From Monosporascus cannonballus (taxonomy: Eukaryota; Ascomycota; Sordariomycetes; Xylariales), in contig QJNS01000121.1 in assembly GCA_004154925.1 (NCBI GenBank), forward strand, positions 124,001-188,000: a stretch of 64,000 bases of DNA, given 5' to 3'. This document shows, piece after piece, positions 49,060-59,577 of the stretch (position 1 is its first letter; each line of letters opens with the position of its first letter). The position numbers were made by a program, and so were the translations under genes. Below the pieces are notes generated by a model. The model ran no database searches and was not told the DNA's origin. It saw nothing but the letters and a program-made list of their open reading frames with translations.

Positions 49060-52000
49060 GGCGACGACTTCTCCAGTGCAAGGCTATGTAGAGACGCCAA
49101 ATGGAGCAAGAGACGATATGGGCCAACCACGGCTCTATGCGGGGAGACTGCGTCCGGTGCAAACGGAAGGGATGGGCCAAGCGTAGGTAGCTAGTAAACC
49201 GAGAGTGCTGCCCTTGGTGTGAGGTATCTCAAGTAGTGGAATCTCGTAGGTAGTATTCAATGATGCGACAAAACACTCAAGCCCCCTTATCTTTGAACCC
49301 GCCCCTAGCATTGGACATTTGGGCCATGCTGGCGGCCGCCTCTTTGCTAGTAACCGTGTCTCTGTCAGTGTATTCCACTACCATTGCCCCGCCCCCTTTC
49401 AATGTTGCGCAGGCTACGATATCAGAAGACAACATGGGACGCTCCAAGGTCAGATCTGCACCCTGGAACCTAGTCCGTATCCCGTAATCTCCAGGTACAA
49501 AGTCTCGTTTTCTCGTACGGGGTGATGGCATGTGGACCATCCATGAAAGTAGTGATAGTCGATGGGGACACTAGCGTGTCTGAGAACGTACAAGTTCACC
49601 TCGGGGGTTTATCGGTTGAGCTACGCGGAGTCATGCGAGAGAGACGATCGATGAACAAGGAGATACACTCGCCCAAGGCCGCGTCAAGTTGACCGCGCCG
49701 TCTAGCGAGCTCCATGCTTCCGGACTCCGTTGGCTGGCCTGCGGCATCGGTGCATGTATGTTTCTAATGAACGACGAGCTCCACGCCGGCTAGGTATTAT
49801 GGTAAGCCCTCTGTAGCTCGCATATCTGGAACAAAGGCAAGCTGGAGTCGGGCGGGTAGGCCGCCGATGCCACAAGGGAAATCTGGTGTTAGGGACCGTT
49901 TGCCCCCCAAACACGGTTTCCGCGAGTCCTGCAATACTGCGCACAAGGGTACGTTATAACCACCCTCAAGCGGTAGCCACCAAAGATGTGCAGAACCCCC
50001 CCGGGGTGACAGCTGTAACCTCGAAGGGCAGGCCTTAGGTTGCCAGCTGGTCCTGCTATATGCTAGGACCAACCTTGGAACAGTAGGGAATAGAACCGGC
50101 ACAGTAGAATCACGTAGCCCGTGTTACAGATTTCCTGTTGGAGGTCAGCAGCCGCTTGAGATATCAGGCCCTTGTCATGCAACGACAGAAACACACAGAG
50201 AAGAATAACCCAAGAAATTTCCTCATTGAACTCGACTACGCTATCTTGACGAGCGTGGGAAACCGCTTAGGGTACAATGCTGACTTCCATGAGCACCAGG
50301 AAGGACCGTATCTGATGCTACATTGCAACGTCAATGGCTGGAAGATATCATGAGCACCGCTATGCATGTAAGTGTGTGTATCCGGCCCAAGCAAGGACTC
50401 CTCCTATGCGACCGTAGGGGATCTATAAAGATTAGGGGTCGAAGGAGAAACTCGCTTTAGCAGAAGTTGGCGCTAACATCGTCTGTTAAATGGCCTCTTC
50501 TTGGTTTCACGATAGATGTGACATGATGGTGCCCGCTTTCTGATTAAGTTGATCCAGACAGCACATTGCAATATGAGAAGTAGACATTTTTTCGGTGTCT
50601 CGACTTGCTTCACTGTTTTAGCGTCTAGAACAGCAAGAAAATCCGGCTTTATTGTTAGGCTTGCTTTAGGGTTGGTGGAGACGAGGATAACTCCAACTGG
50701 CAACCCAGACAGACAAGTCCCAAGGGGGCCCGTTCGTTAGCGGCTCATTGAATGCAGCCAGGGTCCGCGCATTGACTTATTAGCCCATCTAAGCACATAC
50801 ATACTGAAAAGCTTGGCTAGATAGGTATTGCATTGCATCTCTGGCATAGTGGGCAATGGATACCTACGATTTTGTCTTCGGAGGGGCGCGCCGCTCGGCG
50901 AGAGAGTGGGATGAGTGACCGGGCTAGGCTCCATGAATCTTTCCAGCTATATCCCAAATACGAAGGGTATACAGGTCTTCTAGTACCTAAGCCCCAGGAT
51001 GGATCAATGGGGTACGCATAGGTAAGGGTAGTAGTTACGGCGATGGTGTCGTGAAGCTACCCTTACCTACCACCTAACTTGTAAGCTGGACAATATGCGG
51101 CTGTTGATAAACAGCGCGATCGCCCCTTACAGCACGTACTCATTATTCCAGTTCCAGGGGACTCTACGTCTCATGAAGGGTAGGGCTGTAGCCTGTGTTG
51201 AACTCTGCTATCGGCGAAAGACTAGTTTCAATTGCCACCAGTGCCTTCCATGCCCCAGCCAAGAGGTGTGGCTTGCATTGGGAAGGGCCCGTCGTCGATA
51301 TGATGCAAATCGCAGGGGTATACTTAGTTATCTCCACCGGGGCCAGTTTATCACCAAGTAGAATCGCATTCGAGTTTGTATGGGCTTGGACATTGCGGAT
51401 CGTTTTGCCGATACTTACCACTATCCCAAGACCATACAATTCTCTACAGCATATACACCTACATCCTTTAAACCCGTATGGCATATAGTGGCCTAGTGGA
51501 GGTAACACACTAAAAATACCCCAGCGACTTGTAGACAGCTGGGAAGGATGGTGCGCGTCGTCGTCTGCGGCTCCAGCAAGAGCTACGGTAGATCGAACAA
51601 TGTCAGTCGGCGTTCCCAAGAGATGGAAAAGCGGGAAAATCTTTTTTTGTGGGGGTTCTAGCGAGTGTGGCAACGTCTGGACTCGTAAGTGCTCCCGATA
51701 TTGGAGGCATTTCCTGGATCGAGTAAGGGAACCAACTGATAAGGATGACAACCGAACTACTAGTTTAGCTATGGATTGTCATCTCGTCTGACCAGGCCCT
51801 TGCGAGAGATCATAGACCAAGAACCCATCTCCACGCCGTTAGCTTGCTTCATGATTAGCCTGATGTTATGGGGGTCCTTACTAGAGTTACTCTCTCTGTC
51901 CGATTTTACTATCTCTCCTCCATTCGTCCGGCTTCCTTGTAGAGAAAAAGCTGCGTGAATGCTCTCCGAACCTTTGCCTGTGCCACGAGTGAATATCTGG

Positions 52001-52346
52001 TGCATATTGTGACGCAAAAATACGAAAGCGCTAGGCCATCACCACCTGCTCTCGCTGCGTCTTCGTGACTTCGCATTGATGGTACTCTAGATGAGCAAAT
52101 ATAAAACCGGCGCGGGCCTAAGAATAAGACTTCCTTTGCTTGTGGAGAACGTCCTTCACACGGGACTAGGTCGCCTCTTCCTTATCTTGACCTATTTATC
52201 CTTCTGCCTTTTCTTTTCGTTCTTCATTCCATCGTCGTTTGAATACCTCAGCGCTTAACGGTGTTGTAATCACCATCTAGCAGCCTCCTGCTCAATAGCT
52301 TGCGCACGGGAAGAGGGTGCAGCCGGAAGGCGTCGGCTTCGTCAAG
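49060..52346. other. Long intergenic stretch, no assigned gene
   Basis: 3.3 kb of balanced GC sequence. Some ORFs look slightly protein-like: 50138-50353 plus (71 codons, containing RNFLIELDYAILTSVGNRLG), 51195-51488 plus (97 codons, hydrophobic, with AGVYLVISTGASLSPSRIAF and WAWTLRIVLPILTTI) and 51164-51751 minus (195 codons, overlapping the former). None matches a family I know and none can be extended by convincing splicing. It could be a decayed membrane-protein gene, a non-coding RNA region, or both. The last few hundred bases serve as the purine permease promoter; 52171-52220 is rich in pyrimidines (cttccttatcttgacc and similar). Confidence 0.4.
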
Positions 52347-54463
52347 ATGGGGTGGGTGCGCGATATGAACCTCAGGGTCGCGAAGAGTCCTGTCGGGCGA
52401 TGGTTCAAGCTCGAGGGCTCCGGTCACGTAAGTCGAAGAAGTACATCAGCGACTCTTCTATGTCGTCCGTGTGGCCCGATGACTGATTCAGCAACACGAA
52501 TAGCTCAAGGAGCGTAAAGGCTCCTACTTTTTCACCGAGATCCGTGCTGGCATCGCCGCTTTCTTTGCCATGGCCTACATCATCGCCGTGAATTCATCCA
52601 TCGTCGCTGATACCGGCGGCACGTGTGTGTGTAATGGTGGTCCGGATGATCCGTTTTGCGATGTTAACGAGGAGTACCTGCTGTGTGCCGCCGAAATAAA
52701 GCGCGATATCGTCACCGCCACTGCTGCCATCTCGGCGCTGACGTCCTTTGCAATGGGTCTCTTTGCAAACCTGTGCGCTGCCCCCCTTAAGCCGCTCACC
52801 GGATGGCCGTGGCTGAACTTCTAATAGGCCGGTTTCGCTGGCACCCGGCATGGGGCTAAACGCATATTTCGCGTGTAAGTCGAGACCAGCCCTACGACGG
52901 TCCTCCACAAGAACCGGCTTCTTTGTCCGATATGTGTTGGCTGACTTCAGTAATCCTGCCGAAAAAGATACTGTTGTTGGACGCCATGGCACCGGATCGG
53001 TGCCATATGAGGTTGCACTCACGGCGACGTTCGTGGAAGGGTGGATCTTCTTCGGCCTCGCCTTGTTCGGCATGCGACAGTGGTTGGCTCGTGCCATCCC
53101 GCGATCGATCAAGTTGGCCATGAGCGTGGGTATCGGCCTGTTTCTGACGCTCATCGGTCTCACATACAGCGAGGGCATCGGCCTCTTACAGGGTGGCACG
53201 TCGACCCCTATTGTTCTGGCCGGCTGCCGCCAGGAGACGATGGTCTCGGGTCTCTGCCCCGATTCCCAGAAGATGCGCAACCCTACCCTGTGGATTGGCA
53301 TATTCTGTGGTGGTGTGCTGACAGTGATGCTCATGATGTATCGTGTTAGGGGCGCTATTATCGCAGGCATCGCCCTGGTGAGCATCATCTCATGGCCGCG
53401 CGGCACTCCGGTCACGTATTTCCCCTACACCGCCGTGGGAGACGACGCGTTCGATTTCTTCAAAAGAGTGGTCGACTTCCACAAGATCGGCCGGACTCTT
53501 GCTGTCCAAGAGTGGGACATCGGACAGTATGGGGGTCAGTTCGGTCTCGCCCTCATCACCTTCCTTTACGTCGACATCCTGGACTGCACGGGTACACTCT
53601 ACTCGATGGCACGTTTTGCCAACCTTATGGATCCCGTTACCGAGGACTTCGAGGGATCATCGATTGCCTACATGGTTGATGCCATTGGTATATCCATCGG
53701 GGCACTCCTGGGGTGTCCGCCGGTTACCGCCTTTGTGGAATCTGGCGCCGGTATCTCTGAAGGTGGCAAGACTGGTTTGACAGCTATAGTCACCGGACTT
53801 TGCTTCTTCATCTCTGTTTTCTTCGCGCCGATATTCGCCTCCATACCTCCGTGGGCGACAGGCTGTGTACTGGTGCTTGTCGGGTCGATGATGATGTCGT
53901 CCGTCACCGAGATCAATTGGAAGTATATGGGCGACGCGATCCCGGCTTTCGTCGGTATCTTTCTTATGCCGTATACCTATAGTATTGCCGACGGGCTTAT
54001 TGGTAGTATATGCCTGTATATCACTATCAACACCATGGTGTGGCTCATCGAGAAGGCCTCTGGCGGCCGTCTCTTGCCGGAGAACAAGGCCCTCAAGGAC
54101 CCGTGGACCTGGCGCATCTCTGGTGGCATTTTGCCCCCGGTAAGTCATTCCCAGCCGTTACCCACTCCGACTCTGCCAATAGGACACCGGGCAGTCTCTT
54201 GTACCCCCAGCCCGGGCGGATCTGCTACTAGACTATCGGTGCCCCGTCTGATGCATCTGATAGAGCTGTTGCTAACTCGACCGCTGTAGTGGACGGTGCG
54301 TCTCATGGGGGGGAAGAAAGATTTTTGGCGCGCCGACCCGTTGTCAGTCACCGACTCAGCTCCAGCTGTGCCTGACAAAGTGGTAGACAAGGCCGACCCG
54401 GGCGAATCTGGCAAGGTTCGACCGGAAATCGTTCCGAAGGACATCCGGGACCAGCGGACTTGA
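52347..54463 (+). CDS. azgA: AzgA-type purine (adenine/hypoxanthine/guanine) permease
   Basis: Proton-coupled purine uptake carrier of the AzgA branch of the nucleobase transporter superfamily, plasma membrane. Exons: 52347-52427, 52504-52772, 52828-52874, 52968-54139, 54290-54463 (1,743 bp, 580 residues, all joins in frame). Start MGWVRDMNLRVAKSPVGRWF and the KERKGSYFFTEIRAG block (residues about 29-43) are typical of the family. Further marks are MAYIIAVNSS, VSLAPGMGLNAYFAY (helix 3, joined across introns), FLYVDILDCTGTLYSMA (about 330-346) and GCPPVTAFVESGAGISEGGK (about 381-400), the last two being the substrate-binding helix 8 and 10 signatures. The tail is charged and cytosolic. Introns are 76, 55, 93 and 150 bp. 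An in-frame upstream ATG at 52317 would add ten residues but is not family-like. Convergent with ATG3. Confidence 0.93.
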
Positions 54464-55021
54464 GCGATGTATATAGATGATAGAGGATTGACATGCTTGG
54501 ACTAGTTGACCAGGTCGATATATCCGGGTACGCTTTTTGGATGTGCTAGTTTTGGTCTATTCTTTTTTGTGAGGTGCGAGAGGGGACCGGTGTACGAAGT
54601 AGATAGTGTATCACTTTCTGTAATATAACCGCGTAACCCACCCACCTTGCTATAAACGCGCAGGCAAACTCGTCTCTGTTCGTCCTTTCAGCACAGGAAG
54701 GGATTATGAGGACATCATGCTAGATGCTGTGTGCCATGCAACTGGTGCTCCTAAATGATGCACGCCTTCAGAGACAGCAGCAGAGCTAACAGATCGGGGC
54801 GTCATACGGACGAATTGGACGTGGTGTCCACTCTACAAACCAAACAACCAAACAGCCGACCAACCATTGAACCCCAGCGGTTTATTCCGTGCCCCCATGC
54901 CAGAAAGTCAAAGTCCCAGCCAGACAACCCTCAAACGCCTTAGGCCTTGCCAAACGTTAAAGACGCGATGTGATCTACCTCTAATAGACTTACACAATGA
55001 CGACTAATGCTGCCCCCGGAT
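54464..55021. other. Convergent intergenic region (3' ends of purine permease and ATG3)
   Basis: 558 bp between two stop codons facing each other; must hold both polyadenylation regions. A short plus-strand ORF (54755-54943) is rich in polar residues and has no family. Confidence 0.5.
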
Positions 55022-56255
55022 TTACACGCCCATCGTGAAATCATGTTCGATGCCGGGGGTGACGCTGGCCATGAACTAGAAGAGCGTTAATACCCACAGA
55101 TGGACGGGGAATAGGGGAGGGAAATAACGAGGGGAATGGGAGGGAGCCCGACGGAAAGGAGGCGATGCTCACCTTGAGGAAGACTACCAGGTACTGGTCA
55201 ACCCGAATAGCGACCTCCTGATCCTCCGCCTCCACCTCCTCCCAATCATCATTGCTCGATTCGGCGGCAGTTTCGGCACTCTTCACGTCAAGCTTGTTGA
55301 TCTCGTCCACTAAGCCTTCCATGCCCTGATCATTGCTGATCGCCTTCCCCGACTTCATCTTGTCCCGTCGGATCTTCAAAGCGGCATCGGCACGATCCAG
55401 AAGTGTCTTCATGACAGAAGCATGTTTGCAGGGGTGCACGCTGGCCATCTTGACGTTAGAGGCGAAGAAGGGGAAGTCCTCGAGAGTCACGGTCTTATCC
55501 TTGTAGTCGCCAACGATGTCCTCCATCATAAGGTGCGGTGCAAGCGGTTGGCCCTCGCTGTAGCCTGACAGGTACAGGCGCGGCGTCCGGTAGTAAGGTG
55601 AGTACATAATGTAGAGCGTGTAAGTTCGACGCGCTCTAAGGCATGAGGAAGATGGGATGGTTAGCGCATATGCCCGTCTGCGGAACCGAGATCGGTATAG
55701 GTTCACGGGGAAAGAAAAGAATCGTCCACGAACTCACCCGGTCCTCCTGTGCGCATCGGTATCCTGGATGATGGCTTCGTCGTCGTCATCATCCTCCATA
55801 TCGGGGATTTCGTCGTCGTCATCCAAGCTATCCCCCACGTTCCCAGCATCGTCGACAGTCCGGACATCGCGGGCTTTCAGCGGCTGAGAGCTTGTGAGAC
55901 CGCCGGTACGTAGCCATCCGTCGTCATCGGTCAGGGCCTTGGACTTGAAGTCGTCGCCATCCCCAACAACAGCCTCCTCGTGGCCGGCGTCACCGGCGAA
56001 GTCATCGTCAAGTCGGCGGTTGCAAGGGACGTTGCGGGTGACGAGGAACTGCTTGCCGGGAGGTAGGTAGCTTACGCGCTTGGCTTCCGACTCGGCATCG
56101 GCCCAGGACCAAGTGGGGAACTTGAAGACGAGATAATCACCAGCGGCTAGGAACTCCTCGGGAGTGATCTGCCCGGTTTTTCGAAACGTGGAAGTATGGC
56201 TCACGGGTGTGTACTTGTCCCGGATGCTGTTGACGGTCGAGTAGATGATATTCAT
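55022..56255 (-). CDS. ATG3: Autophagy E2-like enzyme Atg3
   Basis: Conjugates Atg8 to phosphatidylethanolamine: takes Atg8 from Atg7 on its active cysteine and passes it to the lipid on the growing autophagosome. Exons on the minus strand: 56255-55738, 55635-55173, 55075-55022 (1,035 bp, 344 residues). Residues 1-30 hold the membrane-curvature-sensing N-terminus ([20 protein letters not shown]). About 95-170 is the acidic flexible region that binds Atg7 ([17 protein letters not shown]). The active site is HPC with Cys242 ([13 protein letters not shown]). A DDWEEV stretch with Trp304 resembles the Atg8-interacting motif in the handle region, and the end is the usual [11 protein letters not shown]. 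Length is normal. Start chosen at 56255; an ATG nine bases upstream (56264) would only add MPE. Introns are 102 and 97 bp. Confidence 0.96.
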
Positions 56256-57665
56256 TTCGGGCAAGAGTCCTCGCCTATGTTCTTTAGGTATGGATAGTCG
56301 GTAAAGGTATGCCCCCTAAAGGGATGAGAAGTTAAGTCGTGTATCAAGATGCAGGCAGCGACGTTGTGAAGTGTATGCTTGAGGATAACGGAGTTGGCGG
56401 AATCGGAGGCTCAGTGACAAAGGTAGTCTGTATGCCCCGGAAAAGTAAGAAAGAGTGCGTTATCCCTACACGTCAAGGGGTGTCGAAACAAGTAATAATC
56501 TCGATGTAGGCCACCAGTCGAGGGTAGATGGTATATGAAATGTATGATGTATGGGCGTAGGATGTAGAGAGCTACGTCAAACGTACGGTACGCAATTCAG
56601 TAACTCAAAGACAAGGAGCGGAAGATGGTGATGGTGTAGGAGAAGCAAGCTGCCAAGGTATGTAGGTACACCTGCCACCTTATCTACCTAGGAGGTGTAC
56701 CTGAGGAATGTCAATATACACATGTGTAAACGCGGATTAGGTAGGCAGTCGGCTGGAAAATGGCAGAAACTCGCTGATATTGATCGACTAGCATCCGAGA
56801 AGAATGTCGAGCTCGGTCACTCGCTGAAAGGAAAAGCATCCTGTCTACCTGTGTGCTTGGTTTGTAAGTCGTGATCTGCCCGTGGTCGACCACATGTACT
56901 ACCACTTTCTCTTACCTACTAGCCTAGGTACTTACATGTAGGTACTATCACATGGGCCTGTCACTATGATCGGAGGGGTGGTCGATGCGGGGCTGAGGGG
57001 CATTCCACCTACCCCTCGCTCCGGAGGTCTCTATTCTTCATTTTAGCAAGGTGCGTGTTATTAAGCCAGCTAGGGTCCGGCATCGGGTCGCGGTGATGCC
57101 TGGGAGAGGTTGACACACCAACTACCCGTCTCGTAGAGGCCCGTGACAGACTGACTAAAATCTTCGAGCAAAATGGCAAATAGTCGACAACGTGACTCAG
57201 ATGCACAGTTGGGCTGGGTTCAATTCCACGGATTCTACTGTACCTATATACTAGGGAGGTACCTATACAAAATGAACTACATAGGATTTAGGCATGCATC
57301 GTTGTCGCCGGGGCCCCTGTTTATGCCATATTCGACTAGACCGTATATGCCCTGGGCCATAATTGCAGTGGTTCGTGTTAGCCATATCTTTGGTAAGGTA
57401 GTAGTGTAGGAGCCCTAGTGTGGCTAGGTGTGGCTTTGAAGGGCTGACTTTGCACCCGGCAAATGACACTCCACACTCCACACGAAAAAAATATCCGTCT
57501 CTTTTGCAAAACACTAGACTAGACATCACGACCAGAGTCAATTGAAGGTATGAATATTTAATATTTTTTGGCCTGCCGAAGCATAAACCCCGATCGACCC
57601 GTTTCTATATTCTTTCTGCGCAACCTACTAACCGGGTCGTCAATTGCAGTAGTCTCGCCGTCAAA
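56256..57665. promoter_or_regulatory. Divergent promoter region between ATG3 and RPL37
   Basis: 1.4 kb serving two genes transcribed away from each other. It is studded with TAGGTA/TACCTA words (for example 56660-56705, 56740, 56850, 56915-56945, 57240-57270). The segment 56664-56702 has 10-bp perfect inverted arms, aggtacacct and aggtgtacct, around a cctagg core. Short ORFs (56711-56905, 57009-57206, 57173-57409, 57263-57541) have no family resemblance. I recognise no named transcription-factor site. Confidence 0.5.
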
Positions 57666-58277
57666 ATGAGTGCGTGATCCTCGAAAACGAAGCCACCCAC
57701 CACCCACAAATAAGACTGACCGCGATAATGTAGCCAAGGGAACTTCCAGCTTCGGAAAGCGCCACAACAAGACGCACACTCTGTGCCGACGATGTGGTCA
57801 GTAGAGCCCCCCTTTTGCGCCTCCGCGACGACCGGCCTGGTTGCTACCAGTAGACGCTCTTGCAGCAGGCGGGATCGTGACTAAAACGGGCCTGAGCGGC
57901 TGGCAAGGATTGTACTCTTGGAATAGCGGAATGGGACCATATGGACTGACTTTGTATATTTCTCTAGGACGTCGCTCTCTCCACATCCAGAAACACACCT
58001 GCTCTTCATGCGGTTACCCGGCTGCTAAGACCCGGAAGTGTACGTCCTAGACACCCTCCATGGCTTCTAGCTGAATGTCTAGATATCGGTCCTTGGAACA
58101 AGAGAAGCGTCTGGATTCATGGAGCTAATATCGATGCTTGTAGACAACTGGAGCGAAAAGGCCAAGCGCAGAAAGACTGTTGGTACCGGCCGCACGCGTT
58201 ACCTCAAGGACGTCTCTCGCAGATTCAAGAACGGATTCCGGACTGGAGTACCTAAGGACTCGAAAGCGCCATTTTAA
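57666..58277 (+). CDS. RPL37: 60S ribosomal protein L37 (eL37)
   Basis: Small zinc-binding protein of the large cytosolic ribosomal subunit, on 5.8S/25S rRNA. Four exons: 57666-57669 (only ATGA), 57734-57796, 57968-58039, 58144-58277 (273 bp, 90 residues). The protein begins [20 protein letters not shown], carries a CxxC pair at residues 19/22 and CxxC at 34/37 (four Cys zinc ribbon), and continues [20 protein letters not shown] then [13 protein letters not shown]. All three introns have GT and AG borders; the 4-nt first exon, with the intron right after the start codon, is typical of fungal ribosomal protein genes. The tail DSKAPF replaces the usual GARGPE-type ending; this may be natural variation or a missed 3' splice. 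The ORF 57841-58050 is mostly intron 2. Confidence 0.93.
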
Positions 58278-58631
58278 AATCGGACTGGGTTACGGGGACG
58301 ATTGGCGTAGGGGGGTTATGGTGGCGAAGCGGCAGGTCGACACGACATGTATTCTTCATGTCTGGTTCATCATGGATGGAGGCATCCCTACATAGGTGAT
58401 TAGGGAAACGTCATGGTAGCAATTCTGAGCAAAATTTGCAAGACAAGCAGTCTATTCTCTCGCTCTTGACTCAGAGGTGCCGAGATGGTATGACAACTTC
58501 CACAGGGTTTCCGCGTCCGGGGCGCAGTATAGCCGATATACCTGTGTTTCGTGCCAGCCCACAACTTCTAACATTTAGGGATGGGCAACACTAATATACA
58601 GGGCGTATGGAATTGGAGGTGCCATGGCTAC
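58278..58631. other. Convergent intergenic region (RPL37 and ELP6 3' ends)
   Basis: 354 bp between facing stop codons. No gene seen; must hold both polyadenylation regions. Confidence 0.5.
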
Positions 58632-59577
58632 CTATTGGCCCCGTTCGAATACGCGGACGACACCATCGCCACCTACGAAGTACAATAGCTCGCGCTCATC
58701 CACTGCGTTTTCCGTCCCGTGGTCGTATTGTCCTCCACAGGTGATCCTCAAGACACCGCTCACGTCCTTAGCCGTGCCTGTGTCGAGCATCCTCAGCCCC
58801 ATGACCATATGGGCACAGTGAGCTATTGATAGCGCAAATACAGCGTGTTCTTTTTCCAGAAGTGTTGTCTGTGATGGTATCAAAGGTTCATCTGCAGACA
58901 GGGTGACGATGGTTGAATGCACGTTCTATTTCGGACCTGTCAATACAACAGGATGCCTGAATCTGGCCTAGCCCGTAATGGGCTCCCTTCGCGCCACTCA
59001 CCTCGCGTATATCTAGCAGCGTGTCGTGCAGGGCTTGGGCCGAAAGGTTCTCCCCCGTTGCGGCTAGAATCAGGTCCGGTTGGTCGATGATCAATACAAT
59101 TTTTGGGATAACACTGGTGACCTTGGACTTAAGATGGGAAATTGCGTCCTCCAGTCCTCTTCGGAGCTCATTCGGCGTAGGCGCGGATAGAACTCTTCTG
59201 CCGGCTCCGGACCCGGAGGAAGCCTTGGCCCCATGGGCCAGTGAAGGTTGGAAAAGAGCGCTGAGGCCATCTACGTATACGAACCTGTGCCTCCTAGTAG
59301 AGGCGTCTAGGTCCACACCTAACCTTCCAAGAGCTTCTTTCCAGAAGTTATAGTCTCGTAAGAAGCTTACGAGGATGACATCGATATCGCCCGTATCTGC
59401 CTGATCAGAGCCACGTCCTTCCGGGTTCGCGACGGACCTCGGAGATAATAGTGAGTAGAGGTAACGATGGGCGAGCCAGTTTGTTGAGGAGCCCAGAGCT
59501 CCCGTGAGAAGGATGAGCGATGTCTCGGGCGGGAGGCGGAGGTAAGGTTCGAGGAGGGGTGGGAGTCTGGACGCCAT
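58632..59577 (-). CDS. ELP6: Elongator complex subunit Elp6
   Basis: Part of the Elp4-Elp5-Elp6 hexameric RecA-like ring of Elongator, which helps form the wobble-uridine side chains (mcm5/ncm5) of tRNAs. Exons on the minus strand: 59577-59002 and 58925-58632 (870 bp, 289 residues), one 76-bp intron. Recognised by MASRLPPLLEPYLRLPPETS, LILLTGALGSSTNWLAHRYL, VDVILVSFLRDYNFWKEALG-like residues (IDVILVSFLRDYNFWKEALG here), RLGVDLD and PKIVLIIDQPDLILAATGE. After the join the frame runs through VHSTIVTLSADEPLI to an LLYFVGGDGVVRVFERGQ end, as in fungal homologues. Elp6 keeps a RecA fold but no working Walker site, and none is seen. The start at MASRL is preferred to the ATG 18 bases upstream. Confidence 0.9.

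Noticed and set aside
52594..53415. 273-codon ORF antisense to the purine permease
   Set aside because: It lies opposite conserved coding exons of the permease and is a mirror effect of its codon use.
53657..54148. 163-codon ORF antisense to the purine permease
   Set aside because: Shadow of exon 4; the sense strand encodes conserved transporter helices.
57215..57235. tRNA gene suggested by a gggttcaattcc B-box-like stretch
   Set aside because: No A box at the right distance and no cloverleaf could be drawn around it.
57841..58050. 69-codon ORF as a separate small gene
   Set aside because: Its first part is intron 2 of RPL37 and the second part is exon 3 of the same gene.
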